Shown here piece after piece: positions 8,883 to 19,489 of a DNA stretch of 64,000 bases; position 1 is the first letter of the stretch; each line of letters opens with the position of its first letter. The position numbers and the translations under genes are program-made. The notes under the pieces are model-generated. The model searched no databases. It was given only the letters and a program-made list of their open reading frames with translations, and was not told the DNA's origin. The stretch comes from VAZQ01 sp963816745 (GTDB lineage Bacteria; Pseudomonadota; Alphaproteobacteria; Rhizobiales; Xanthobacteraceae): NCBI GenBank assembly GCA_963816745.1, contig CAWFLQ010000006.1, positions 372,001-436,000 on the forward strand. The letters are read 5' to 3'.

Positions 8883-9704
8883 ATGTTCGAAGCACTTCAG
8901 AAAAAAGGCTATGAAATCGAGTTCGTCTCGCACGCGGCGGCCATCCTGGAAATCGATTTTCCGGATGCCGCGGCAGAACTCGAACAGGTCATACTTAATC
9001 AATCCGTTCCCATCGAAGAGATCATCGGGTCGGGCGGCGGCGAGACGAAGGGCACGCAGCGTCTTCGGAATGGACTCACCGCACGACGCTGGCTCAAAGA
9101 GACATTCACGATCAAGAAAACCATCAACGATGAACCTCGCGAATCCATTTCTCACAAGGTAGACCACGTCCGCGTTTTCGAGCGCCCTGCCGGAATGAGA
9201 TACCGAATTGCTCTCGAAATTGAGTGGAACAATAAAGACCCATTCTTCGATCGCGATTTGGAGAATTTCAAGCGGCTACATTCGGAGGGAGGAATTTCGC
9301 TCGGCGTAATGATTACGCGCGGCACGTCACTCCAGGACAACCTGCTGAGCCTCGTGCGCCGCTGGGTCGAGGAAAATCAGATCGACGGCTTTGAACGGTT
9401 ATCCGAGTTGGGAATAGAGCAAACGGCCCGCCAAAGACGTGAGGTCCTTCGACGTGTCCAACGAGCACGAAATCCGATACCGTTTCGAGACGCTTGGGCA
9501 GCTCATTTCGTTTCAGACAAGTTTGGTGCGGCAACAACGCATTGGCGCAAGCTCGATGATCGCATCAAGCGAGGTGTCGGCAATCCCTGCCCGCTTGTAT
9601 TGATTGGACTGCCTGATTCGATCGTGACGTTTGGTGAAGACCCACAAGAGATCATGGGCCTGATAGAGGCCGGAGCCGAAGCCCTCAAGGAAGACGGAGA
9701 ATGA
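8883..9704 (+). CDS. BglII/BstYI-like type II restriction endonuclease
   Basis: A 273-residue protein resembling the BglII/BstYI group of PD-(D/E)XK endonucleases. The N-terminal part (FVSHAAAILEIDFP) and the central catalytic block with VDHVRVF followed by LEIEWNNKDPFFDRDL fit that family; the acidic residues in this block are candidate metal ligands. The frame is open upstream to a TTG at 8799, but family members start near MFEALQKKGYEIEF, so I prefer the ATG at 8883. It ends 2 bp before the stop of the convergent methyltransferase, forming a restriction-modification pair. Base composition is lower in GC than the neighbours, suggesting transfer. If family-like, the target would be AGATCT or RGATCY. 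Confidence 0.8.
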   Translation: MFEALQKKGYEIEFVSHAAAILEIDFPDAAAELEQVILNQSVPIEEIIGSGGGETKGTQRLRNGLTARRWLKETFTIKKTINDEPRESISHKVDHVRVFERPAGMRYRIALEIEWNNKDPFFDRDLENFKRLHSEGGISLGVMITRGTSLQDNLLSLVRRWVEENQIDGFERLSELGIEQTARQRREVLRRVQRARNPIPFRDAWAAHFVSDKFGAATTHWRKLDDRIKRGVGNPCPLVLIGLPDSIVTFGEDPQEIMGLIEAGAEALKEDGE

Positions 9705-9706
9705 AC

Positions 9707-10345
9707 CTACTCAGCCGCTTCAGGGTAGGCTTGGGAATGATGCGCGTACGTCTTCCATGTCGGGCGATAATCGTTGTCAGCCTGATTGCCCCACGTCATC
9801 CAGCCTTTGCGCGTGCCGCGCGCGAATAGTTCAAGGTAAGGCCCAGACGAGCAAGCCTCGATAATTTCATACTGCTCATCTGGCTTGCGCGAATGCTCGC
9901 GTTTGCGCGTGGCCAATAAGTTGACTTGCCGTCGGCCGGGCGCGAGCGTGCGGGCGTTTTTGCCTTTCACGCCGAACAGGATTAACTCGGTTACATTGCG
10001 AAAGTAAAAGCCCACACCCCGGCCATCAGAGCCGCCATCCTTGCGCACCTTGTGCCAAACGATATTGGACTTGTAGGCGAAGCCCCACGCCTTCAAGACC
10101 GCAAGCCCCTCCGGCAACAAGGCGTTCGGGCACCACAAATAGAGATGCGCCCTGGCGGCAGTGACCTGGTCAACCGGAAGCACTTTGATCTCGTCGAGAG
10201 TCAGGGTGTTGTAACGCGACAGACGCTTGTGTTCCGGCGCGACCTTTCCAGTCTTGTTTGTGAACTGCCATGGCGGATCAGCAAGAACAGTCGCAAAGCG
10301 GCGCTCGCCGACAAATCCAAGCAGGTCTAGTCCCACGCCATCCAT
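9707..10345 (-). CDS. MT-A70-family DNA adenine methyltransferase
   Basis: A 212-residue N6-adenine methyltransferase of the MT-A70 type. The catalytic motif DPPW occurs in ATVLADPPWQFTNKTG, and ARAHLYLWCPNALLPEG and ELILFGVKGKN are conserved strands of the SAM-dependent fold. The tail includes LELFARGTRKGWMTWGNQ, a family feature. It faces the BglII-like endonuclease tail to tail and most likely protects its recognition site. The ATG at 10345 (MDGVGLDLL) is the only reasonable start. Phage-derived MT-A70 enzymes look similar, so a solitary role is possible but less likely given the partner. Confidence 0.85.
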   Translation of the reverse strand: MDGVGLDLLGFVGERRFATVLADPPWQFTNKTGKVAPEHKRLSRYNTLTLDEIKVLPVDQVTAARAHLYLWCPNALLPEGLAVLKAWGFAYKSNIVWHKVRKDGGSDGRGVGFYFRNVTELILFGVKGKNARTLAPGRRQVNLLATRKREHSRKPDEQYEIIEACSSGPYLELFARGTRKGWMTWGNQADNDYRPTWKTYAHHSQAYPEAAE

Positions 10346-10542
10346 GGACTTCCGCCTTGCACTGCGCGAATTGCGCTATAGAACAAAAAGGGAACATATC
10401 GCACACGCCTGGCCATTGTCCAGGGCTTCGAATCAAGGTGAGCTTAGCCGCGATCACCTCACCCCAGAATGTGACTATCGTGGTTCTCCCCTACTCGATA
10501 CTTCCCTCACCGCTGGCGGTGCGTTTCGTAAAATGGAGAGAG

Positions 10543-10594
10543 CCCCTCACCCCACCCCTCTCCCCGCCAAGGCGGGGAGAGGGAGCAGACCGAG
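10543..10594. repeat. CCCCTCACCCC...GAGGGAGCAGACCGAG intergenic palindrome
   Basis: A short palindrome: CTCTCCCCGCC and GGCGGGGAGAG flank an AA spacer, preceded by CCCCTCACCCC and followed by AGCAGACCGAG. The same terminal sequences recur at 2779 (inside uvrB) and near 22630-22667. It lies between the methyltransferase start and the phosphatase stop. Confidence 0.8.
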
Positions 10595-10621
10595 ATCACC
10601 GCATGGATCTGCGCTAAGCCG

Positions 10622-11347
10622 CTACTCGCGCTTTCCGCGCTTCCCCGCCAGCCGCGTCAGCCACTCCCATCGCCACCCCTTCCCCTGATCGGTCATGAAC
10701 CCTATCGGCTCCGGCTTCGTCTCATCGAACGCCGCCGCCGTCAGCGGGCCGCCGATCACCGCGGCGGTGTCGAGGTTGACGCGATGCTTGCGCAGATCGG
10801 GCGTGCCGTTCCTCTGCGGCGTGTGGCCGTGCACGATGAAGCGGCCGCAATCCACCTCGTCGCTGTGCGTCAGGAACGGCTCGCGCATCCAGAGCATCAC
10901 CTCGTCCTCCTGCTCGTCCAGCGGCACGGTCAGGTCCACACCGGCGTGCACGAAGAAGCGCAGCCCGTCGTCGTGGCAGAACGGCAGGGCGCGCAGCCAG
11001 GCAAGATGCGGCGCGATGATCAGCCCGTCGTTCTCGGGATAGTTCTGCATCGTGGCGTCGCCGCTGTTGTGCAGCCAGGCCGGCATGGCGCCCAAACTGT
11101 CGTGCGCCTTGATCGCGAGCTGCTCGTGGTTGCCCCTGAGGCACACGACCGCGCCCGGCCGCGCCTGCTGCATGCGCATCAGGAATTCGATCACCCCGCG
11201 GCTGTCCGGGCCGCGGTCGATGTAGTCGCCGAGAAAGACGAAGCGCGCCGGCCGATCACCGGCACGGGCCTCGCAACCCGCGACCAGGCGCTCGAGCTTG
11301 TCGAGGCAGCCGTGGATATCGCCGATCGCGAAGGTGATAGGTGACAT
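10622..11347 (-). CDS. serine/threonine-type metallophosphatase
   Basis: A calcineurin-like phosphoesterase of about 241 residues with the full signature set in order: FAIGDIHGCLDKLERL, VFLGDYIDRGPDS, LRGNHEQ, a central HAGVD, and VHGHTP. These residues bind two metal ions. The family includes bacterial serine/threonine phosphatases of the PrpA/bis(5'-nucleosyl)-tetraphosphatase group, so protein dephosphorylation or Ap4A hydrolysis are both possible. I chose the ATG at 11347 (MSPITFAIGD) because the fold begins at once; an ATG at 11356 is the alternative. No operon partner is evident. Confidence 0.85.
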   Translation of the reverse strand: MSPITFAIGDIHGCLDKLERLVAGCEARAGDRPARFVFLGDYIDRGPDSRGVIEFLMRMQQARPGAVVCLRGNHEQLAIKAHDSLGAMPAWLHNSGDATMQNYPENDGLIIAPHLAWLRALPFCHDDGLRFFVHAGVDLTVPLDEQEDEVMLWMREPFLTHSDEVDCGRFIVHGHTPQRNGTPDLRKHRVNLDTAAVIGGPLTAAAFDETKPEPIGFMTDQGKGWRWEWLTRLAGKRGKRE

Positions 11348-11536
11348 GGAAGCCATTTCACTAAATCCGGCGGATTGGGCGGCGGCCCGCCATCCCAGCC
11401 AAATCCCGCAGTATCACCGCGATTTTACACCCCAGGTTTTAGTCATTCTAATATCATGCCGCCGTGCACGGCCTATGCCGCCCGCTCACTTCCGGGCGCG
11501 GCGAGCAAGGCGAGCAACTCCGAGAGGGGAGACACC

Positions 11537-12160
11537 ATGACCCGTACTTACGTTGCGATTGCATCCATCGCCGCGGCCCGCGCCGACGAGCCCGGTTCAG
11601 GGCGAGTATCCGGCGCGGCCACTCTAAAGAAGTTGCCGCGCTGGCCGCTCGCTGCGCTCGCCAGCGCGGCCGTCACGGCGACGGCGATTATCCTTCCCGT
11701 CAATGCCGGCGGCGACAAGGTCGCCTTTCCCGCGGACTACGACAAAGGCGTGCTGTTCACCACCGTCGATCGTCCCGACAACAAGCAGTATCGCGAATTC
11801 TATACCAGCGCCGCGGCGCTCGACGCCGCGAAGAAGGGCCAGCCGCTCCCGAGCGGCACCGTGATCCTGATGGTGCAGAACGCCGCCAAGCTCGACGCCC
11901 AGGGCAATCCGGAGAAGGACGCCAACGGCCGCTTCATCAAGACCAACGTCATCGGCTACACGGTGATGGAGAAGCGCACGGGCTGGGGCGCGGAGTACCC
12001 GGACAACGTCCGCAACGGCGAATGGGAGTACCAGGCCTTCAAGGCGGACAAGACGCCCAATACGGCGGCCAATCTCACCGCCTGCTTCAACTGCCACAAG
12101 CCGCTCGACAAGCAGGACTACGTGTTCCTCTACGACAAGATGAAGGCCGCGGCGAAGTAG
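11537..12160 (+). CDS. cytochrome P460-family haem protein with a repeat inserted in its signal peptide
   Basis: A 207-residue exported protein of the cytochrome P460 type. The mature part starts near VNAGGDKVAFPADYDKG, and the C-terminus has the c-type haem motif CFNCH followed by KPLDKQDYVF. Family members are small periplasmic c-type cytochromes related to hydroxylamine or NO chemistry. The ATG at 11537 follows GAGAGGGGAG. The N-terminus is odd: after MTRTYVAIASIAA, an in-frame stretch of about 31 residues encoded by the 95-bp repeat interrupts what looks like one continuous signal (SIAA joined to VTATAIILPVNA). Export may therefore be altered or the signal re-formed from repeat-encoded residues. 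Confidence 0.8.
   Translation: MTRTYVAIASIAAARADEPGSGRVSGAATLKKLPRWPLAALASAAVTATAIILPVNAGGDKVAFPADYDKGVLFTTVDRPDNKQYREFYTSAAALDAAKKGQPLPSGTVILMVQNAAKLDAQGNPEKDANGRFIKTNVIGYTVMEKRTGWGAEYPDNVRNGEWEYQAFKADKTPNTAANLTACFNCHKPLDKQDYVFLYDKMKAAAK
11573..11671 (+). repeat. 95-bp double-hairpin repeat, copy 1 (in-frame, signal peptide of P460 gene)
   Basis: It begins GCGGCCCGCGCCGACGAGCC, has the core GGTTCAGGGCGAGTATCCGG, an AT-richer linker (ACTCTAAAGAAGTT) and a near-perfect hairpin from GCCGCGCTGGC to GCCAGCGCGGC. The hexamer GCGGCC occurs at both edges (11573 and 11666), 93 bp apart, compatible with an in-frame 31-codon insertion. Other copies are at 25865, 31267 and 54974. Confidence 0.85.
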
Positions 12161-12503
12161 TCACCCGCCGCTCCAGGTTTGTTCAGTGGCGCATGTCCCT
12201 ATTCGGAAAACCGGCTTCCACTTTCCGACATGCGCGCGACCGCCGGCGGCGATGCCGTCGGCGGCTACCTCGCGATACTGCCGCGGATACCAACGCCTCC
12301 CGAAATACCTTTGCGCAGCGCACCTTATTCCGGCGGTAGCGGCGTCCTCCTTTGATACAACCGATTGATAAACCACGATTATTTAGCGTGGAAAGCCGTT
12401 GCATAAGTTCGTTGTGGCCGCGAAGTCGTCACATTCTCGTGCGGCAATGAATTTGGTGGAGAGCTGCGCCCGGGGAAGGGCGCGCCGAACGGGGGTAGTC
12501 GAT
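12161..12503. other. intergenic region with one inverted repeat
   Basis: 343 bp without a supported gene. At 12189-12235 an inverted pair (GCGCATGTC and GACATGCGC) encloses GGAAAACCGGCTTCCACTTTCC, which resembles a dispersed intergenic repeat of Hyphomicrobiales containing AAACCGG and CCACTTT. The 3' part (12360-12500) is AT-richer and probably carries the promoter of the 12504 gene. Confidence 0.5.
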
Positions 12504-12881
12504 ATGACCATGATCAAGACACGTGAGAGCACCGATGACAAATCGGGGCTCGAATCGGCGGTGGAAGGAGAAATCCGCGAGTTCGTGCGCCGCGACGTCG
12601 CCACCCTTCGGCGTCAGCCGGAGAGCGACAGTGAGATGGTGGCAAGCAATATCGGGTCGCTGCTGCAGCGCGTGGCGGGTACCTCGGTGCAAGAGATCGA
12701 CAAGCTGATCGGCGAGCTGCAGACGTTGCGTGAGATGCTGGCTACCGAAGGCGCGCGCGTGCAACGTGAGATCGTGGAATACGCGACCCTGAGCCAGGCG
12801 GCCATGCAATCGACGAAGATCATCGCCGAAAGCCTGACCCATTGGAAAAAGGTGCCGGACGCCCCGAGCATCCGGGACTGA
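12504..12881 (+). CDS. conserved hypothetical, coiled-coil-like protein
   Basis: A 125-residue acidic, helix-rich protein with no signal peptide. The central region (RVAGTSVQEIDKLIGELQTL) and the following REMLATEGARVQREIVEYA look like an amphipathic coiled coil. I do not recognise a named family, though similar proteins occur in Bradyrhizobium relatives. I chose the ATG at 12504 (MTMIKTRES), preceded by GGGGG; the frame is open to 12399 but upstream codons read as low-quality sequence. The next gene is convergent, with a palindromic repeat and a hairpin between them. Confidence 0.6.
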   Translation: MTMIKTRESTDDKSGLESAVEGEIREFVRRDVATLRRQPESDSEMVASNIGSLLQRVAGTSVQEIDKLIGELQTLREMLATEGARVQREIVEYATLSQAAMQSTKIIAESLTHWKKVPDAPSIRD

Positions 12882-12944
12882 CGACCTCAGCGGTTAGAGT
12901 TGTCTATGTCGTGCGCGCCGGCCGAGTGCCGGCGCGTCGCTTTT

Positions 12945-13073
12945 GTAGGATGGGTGGAGCGCGCGCCTCTTTGCGCGCGCGATACCCATCACGGCGGTGC
13001 CGGGTGAGACATGATGGGTATCGCCCGACCGATCTCGCGCAAGCGCGAGATCGGTCGGCTCCACCCATCCTAC
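12945..13073. repeat. palindromic intergenic repeat, GTAGGATGGG family
   Basis: The outer ends GTAGGATGGGTGGAGC and GGCTCCACCCATCCTA are inverted copies, with inner inverted blocks (GATACCCATC/GATGGGTATC and a CTCGCGC stem). It lies between convergent genes. It belongs to the same family as the elements at 25395, 39394, 59890 and 1230. Confidence 0.9.
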
Positions 13074-13214
13074 ACGCGGACGAAAAATGGCCCCGCAGGG
13101 TGACCGGCGGGGCCAAGTCGAGGGAGGAAACGCCCAAGAGGGCGGCGGCAAGGGACTTGCCGCCATCGCCGATCCCTCGGCGATGCATCCAACATAGAAG
13201 CGATTCGCCCGCCC

Positions 13215-13236
13215 AAGTGTGAGACACCTCACACTT
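13215..13236. terminator. perfect 9-bp hairpin between convergent genes
   Basis: AAGTGTGAG and CTCACACTT are perfect inverted copies around a 4-base loop, 9 bp beyond the GST stop on the minus strand. There is no T-run, so this may be a factor-aided terminator, a transcript stabiliser or an operator. Its placement between convergent genes favours termination. Confidence 0.4.
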
Positions 13237-13245
13237 CTCGACCGA

Positions 13246-13860
13246 TCACAGCTTGACCTTCTCGTCCTCCACCACGCGCTGCACGGCCGGGCGCTGGAGC
13301 ATCCGGTCCTTGAACGCGGTGTAGTTCTTGAGCTCCGCCATCGGCAATTCGCGGCGGACGCCCCAGGTGTAGAAGACGAAGCCGTAGGGATCGAGCACGG
13401 AATACTTGTCGGACAGCCACTCCCGCCCGGCCAGCATGCCGTCGATCTGCTTGAGATAGCCGTGGAAGGTCTTGAGGCCGGCGTCCTTGATGCCGGGATA
13501 GGCGGACTGGTCGGCGGTGTAGCGCTCGGGGCGCCCGACATGGGCATGAGCGGGATGCACGCTCGCGGCAAAGAAGCCGATGGTGGAGAGCGCCTTGGCT
13601 TCCGCCTTGGGCTCGGTCGGCCACAGCGAGAACCGCTTGCCGAGATAGGGCAGAATGGCGGTGTTCTCCGGCAGCGTGTCGCCGTCGTCGAGGCGCAGCG
13701 CCGGCACGCGTCCCAGCGGATGGATCTTGAGATAGGCCTCGGTGCGCTGCTCGCCGCCGGCGAGATCGACCTTCTGCGGCGTATACTTCTCGCCGCTCTC
13801 CTCCAGCACGATATGCGCCGCCATCGAGCACGCACCCGGCGCGTAGTACAACGTCAACAT
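13246..13860 (-). CDS. glutathione S-transferase family protein
   Basis: A 204-residue cytosolic GST. It opens MLTLYYAPGACSMAAHIVLEE, a beta-class thioredoxin-fold start in which CS near residue 11 is the glutathione-contacting site. HPLGRVPALRLDDG carries the cis-Pro and TLPENTAILPYL the Glu-Asn/Thr glutathione-binding motif. The helical C-terminal domain follows (SVHPAHAHVGRPERY). The ATG at 13860 is preceded by AAGGAGG. It is probably detoxifying or a glutathione-dependent isomerase; the substrate is unknown. Confidence 0.9.
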   Translation of the reverse strand: MLTLYYAPGACSMAAHIVLEESGEKYTPQKVDLAGGEQRTEAYLKIHPLGRVPALRLDDGDTLPENTAILPYLGKRFSLWPTEPKAEAKALSTIGFFAASVHPAHAHVGRPERYTADQSAYPGIKDAGLKTFHGYLKQIDGMLAGREWLSDKYSVLDPYGFVFYTWGVRRELPMAELKNYTAFKDRMLQRPAVQRVVEDEKVKL

Positions 13861-13875
13861 TGCGATTTCCTCCTT

Positions 13876-13912
13876 GTAGGCTGGGTGGAGCGCGCTTCGC
13901 GCGATACCCATC
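13876..13912. repeat. half-length GTAGGCTGGGTGGAGC palindrome
   Basis: GTAGGCTGGGTGGAGCGCGC followed by TTCGCGCGATACCCATC. It matches one arm of the GTAGGATGGG family. It sits 16 bp upstream of the GST start, so it would form a hairpin in the GST leader. Confidence 0.7.
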
Positions 13913-14027
13913 ATCTCTCCCGACCTCGGCACTACACACTACTGGAGAACAAGCCCCGCTTCACTTATAATCATTCCATTGAGCAAAAGACGACGCGGGC
14001 AATAGGGCCCGGAAGGGGACTTCGGCG

Positions 14028-15254
14028 ATGCCGGTGACGCACGAGCCATGGCTCGTCGCGCTTTCGCTCATCGTGGCGATCCAGGGGGCCTATGTCGGCT
14101 TGAGCCTGGCGGTGCAGGTCGCCGGGGCCGTCGGCCTGCGGCGGCGCCTGCTGCTCGCCGGCGCCGCGATCTCGCTGGCGGTCGCGATCTGGTCCATGCA
14201 CTTCGTCGGCATGCTTGCCGCGCGCCTGCCGCTGCCCGGTCGACTATCTCGTCTTCCCGACGCTGCTCTCGTTCCTCGTCTGCGTGATCGTGGTCGGCGC
14301 CGCGGTGTTCGCGGCCAGCGCCGGACCGTTGACGCCTGTCCGCCTCGCCGGCGCCGCCTGCGTCATGGGCACCGGCATCGCCACCATGCATTACATCGGC
14401 ATGAGCGCGCTGCACGCCAGCGCCCACATGAACCACGCGCCGGCCCTGGTGGCGGCGAGCGTGGCGATCGCCATCGCCGTCTCCGGCGCTGGCGCTCTGG
14501 CTCGCCGAGGGACGCGGCGGGCGGCCGCCGCTCCTGCTCTCGGCCGTCGCGCTCGGCATCGCAATCGCCGGCATGCACTACACCGCCATGGCCGGGGTGA
14601 CGTTCTTTCCGCACGCCAGCCCGTCCTCGAACGCGCCGGCGCTCTCGACCGATCTGCTCGCGATCGTGGTCGCCATCGTCGCCTTCGTCGTGTCGGGCAT
14701 CTTTCTTCTCGCCCTCGTGCCGGATCGCTCCGCGGTCGCGGCGGAGGTCGCGTCCCTGGTACCGCCCTGGCCCAGCATCAAGACTGTGCCAGCGATTACG
14801 GCTGCGAATTCGGACGGTGCCGCATCGTCCGGCAACGGCGCCGACACTCGGCCGCGGCGGCTATGCGCCGCTGGGAGGTGCCGGCATGGCGCCGCGACGT
14901 CTCGCCCGCCAGCTCCCGATCGAGCGCGACGGCGCGACGCAGTTCGTGGCGGTCGACCAGGTCGTCGCCGTGCACGCCAATGCCCACTACACCTACATCT
15001 TCGACGGGACGAGCAAGCTGTTCTGCCCGCTCGCCATCGGCGACGTCGAATCGCGACTCGACACCAGCCGCTTCGTCCGCGTCCACCGCAGCCATATCGT
15101 CAACATCGACCGGGTGGTCGGACTGAAGCGCGCCGGCGACAGCGGCGCTGGTCGAGCTCGCCGGGGCGGATCGCTATACCGTGCCGGTGAGCCGCAGCCG
15201 CGTTGGCTGGCTGAAATCGCGGCTCGGCCGAAGGTGGACCAAGCCGTCGGGTAA
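14028..15254 (+). CDS. coxC: CoxC/CoxH-like MHYT sensor with LytTR DNA-binding domain (frame-disrupted)
   Basis: A membrane sensor-regulator. The N-terminal integral-membrane domain has three MHYT-type motifs (WSMHFVGML, TMHYIGMSA, GMHYTAMAGV), thought to bind metal and sense diatomic gases. The C-terminal LytTR domain binds DNA (VDQVVAVHANAHYTYIF, then FVRVHRSHIVNI). This pairing is typical of CoxC and CoxH of the CO dehydrogenase cluster of Oligotropha, and cox structural genes follow, so a CO-responsive activator is likely. The reading frame shifts near 14237, 14487, about 14850 and 15146, each by one extra base, and probably once more before the likely stop near 15254. Whether it corresponds to coxC or coxH cannot be settled. 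Confidence 0.75.
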
Positions 15255-15271
15255 GACGAATTTCGATATCT

Positions 15272-15414
15272 CCGTCATGGCCGGGCTTGTCCCGCAAGTC
15301 GGGTACCCGACTTGCGGCACTGCATGCGCACTCGAGCGGCCCGAGTTGCGTGCCATCCACGTCTGGCCGCGGCGCGAAAGACGTGGATGCCCGGCACAAG
15401 GCCGGGCATGACGG
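15272..15414. repeat. CGTCATGGCCGGGC-type intergenic palindrome
   Basis: CCGTCATGGCCGGGCTTGTC at the left and GGCCGGGCATGACGG at the right are inverted copies, with ATCCACGTCT/AGACGTGGAT pairing inside and a nested CGCAAGTCGGGT/ACCCGACTTGCG stem. A related core (GCAAGTCGGGC/GCCCGACTTGC) recurs near 22520-22550. It separates the coxC-like gene from coxM. Confidence 0.85.
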
Positions 15415-15611
15415 CGGATGGATCAGCACCACTGACGCATTTCGTGCAAAATTGCAGCCGTTCGTGCGAACGCCGACCGATTTGTGCAGCAGCGGTTGTT
15501 GCCCCACGCACAGCGCGACAGATTTTCACGGCAAAACAAAATCAGCGGCGCCAGCGGACCGGCGCGCGGCAGCGACCGCGGTCGGACTATCCGGCGCCCG
15601 GGAGGAATGCC

Positions 15612-16481
15612 GTGATCCCAGGTGCCTTCGCCTACCACCGTCCCGAAATCCGTGCACGAAGCCGTGGCCCTGCTCGCCGATCTCGGCGACGACGCGCGCC
15701 GCTCGCCGGCGGCCACAGCCTGATCCCGATGATGAAGCTGCGGCTCGCGACGCCCGCGCATCTCGTCGATCTCGCCGGCATCGCCGACCTCAAGGGCATC
15801 CGCGCCGACGGCGGCGACATCGTCATCGGCGCGATGACCACGCAGCACGAGGTCATCGGCTCCGACCTGCTCGCCGCCAAGATCCCGATCCTGCGCGAGA
15901 CCGTCGCTGCTGATCGCCGATCCGCAGGTGCGCTACGTCGGCACGCTCGGCGGCAACGTCGCGAACGGCGATCCCGGCAACGACATGCCGGCGGTCATGA
16001 TGTGCCTCGGCGCCAGCTATCAGGTGGCCGGCAAGGGCGGCGAGCGCCGCATCGCCGGCACGCGAGTTCTACCAGGGCGCCTATTTCACCGCGCTCGAGC
16101 CGGGCGAGATCCTGACCGCGGTCCGCATTCCCGTGCCGCCGGCCGGCCACGGCTCCGCCTACGAGAAGCTCAAGCGCAAGATCGGCGACTACGCCACCGC
16201 GGCCGCCGCCGTGGTGCTGACCATGAGCGGCGGCAAGGTCGCGACCTGCTCGATCGGCCTCACCAACGTCGCCGAGACGCCGCTCTGGGCCGAGGACGCG
16301 GCGAAGATCCTCGTCGGCTCGACGCTCGACGACGCGACCGTCAAGCAGGCGGTCGCCGCGGCCGAGGCGATCACGTCGCCGGCCTCCGACGCCCGCGGGC
16401 CCGCCGCACTACCGCACCAAGATGGCCGGCGTGATGCTCGCGCGCGCGCTCGCCCGCGCCAAGTCGCGCGCGCGGGCCTGA
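15612..16481 (+). CDS. coxM: CO dehydrogenase medium (FAD) subunit (frame-disrupted)
   Basis: The flavoprotein subunit, which passes electrons from the [2Fe-2S] subunit through FAD. The FAD-binding signatures are the LAGGHSLIPMMKLRL region and RYVGTLGGNVANGDPGNDMP. The GTG start at 15612 lies 6 bp after GGAGG and reads MIPGAFAYHRP. Frame shifts are needed near 15647 (extra C), 15697 (missing C), 15906, 16063 (extra G) and 16401 (extra C); corrected, it runs to KSRARA and TGA at 16481. Length and motif order then match CoxM of about 288 residues. It is followed 17 bp later by coxS. Confidence 0.85.
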
Positions 16482-16498
16482 GATCGGGGAGAGCAACG

Positions 16499-16996
16499 AT
16501 GGCCAAGATCCCAGATTGCGATGACGGTGAACGGCAAGGCGGTCGAGGCGCTGGTCGAGCCGCGCACGCTGCTCATCCACTTCCTGCGCGAGCAGCTCAA
16601 CCTCACCGGCCCGCATATCGGCTGCGAGACCAGCCATTGCGGCGCCTGCACGGTCGATCTCGACGGCAAGTCGGTGAAGTCCTGCACCGTGTTCGCGGTG
16701 CAGGCGAACGGCGGCGACATCCGCACCATCGAGGGCATGGCCGCGGCCGACGGCACGCTGCACGCGCTGCAGGAAGGCTTCCGCGAGATGCACGGCCTGC
16801 AATGCGGCTTCTGCACGCCCGGCATGATCATGCGCGCCTACCGGCTGCTGCAGGAGAACCCGAACCCGACCGAGGAGGAGATCCGCATCGGCATCTCCGG
16901 CAATCTCTGCCGCTGCACCGGCTACCAGAACATCGTCAAGGCCATTCAATACGCCGCCGCCAAGCTCGCCGGCGTGCCGTTCCAGGAGGCCGCAGA

Positions 16997-17000
<4 letters not shown>
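16499..17000 (+). CDS. coxS: CO dehydrogenase small (iron-sulfur) subunit
   Basis: About 165 residues carrying two [2Fe-2S] clusters. The plant-ferredoxin-type motif CETSHCGACTVDLDG binds the distal cluster, and CGFCTPGM with CRCTGYQNIVKA bind the proximal one near the molybdenum cofactor. The ATG at 16499 reads MAKI; one extra C near 16513 breaks the frame, after which IAMTVNGKAVEALVEPRTLL continues. A start at the internal ATG 16521 would avoid the shift but lose the first beta strand. It overlaps the coxL start by 4 bases (ATGA), indicating translational coupling. Confidence 0.9.
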
Positions 17001-19423
<2,423 letters not shown>

Positions 19424-19489
19424 CGGCGATCGCGTCTGGGCGGAGCGTGCGGCTGCCGATGATTCGTGCGCGCGACCGCGCGCCTACGG

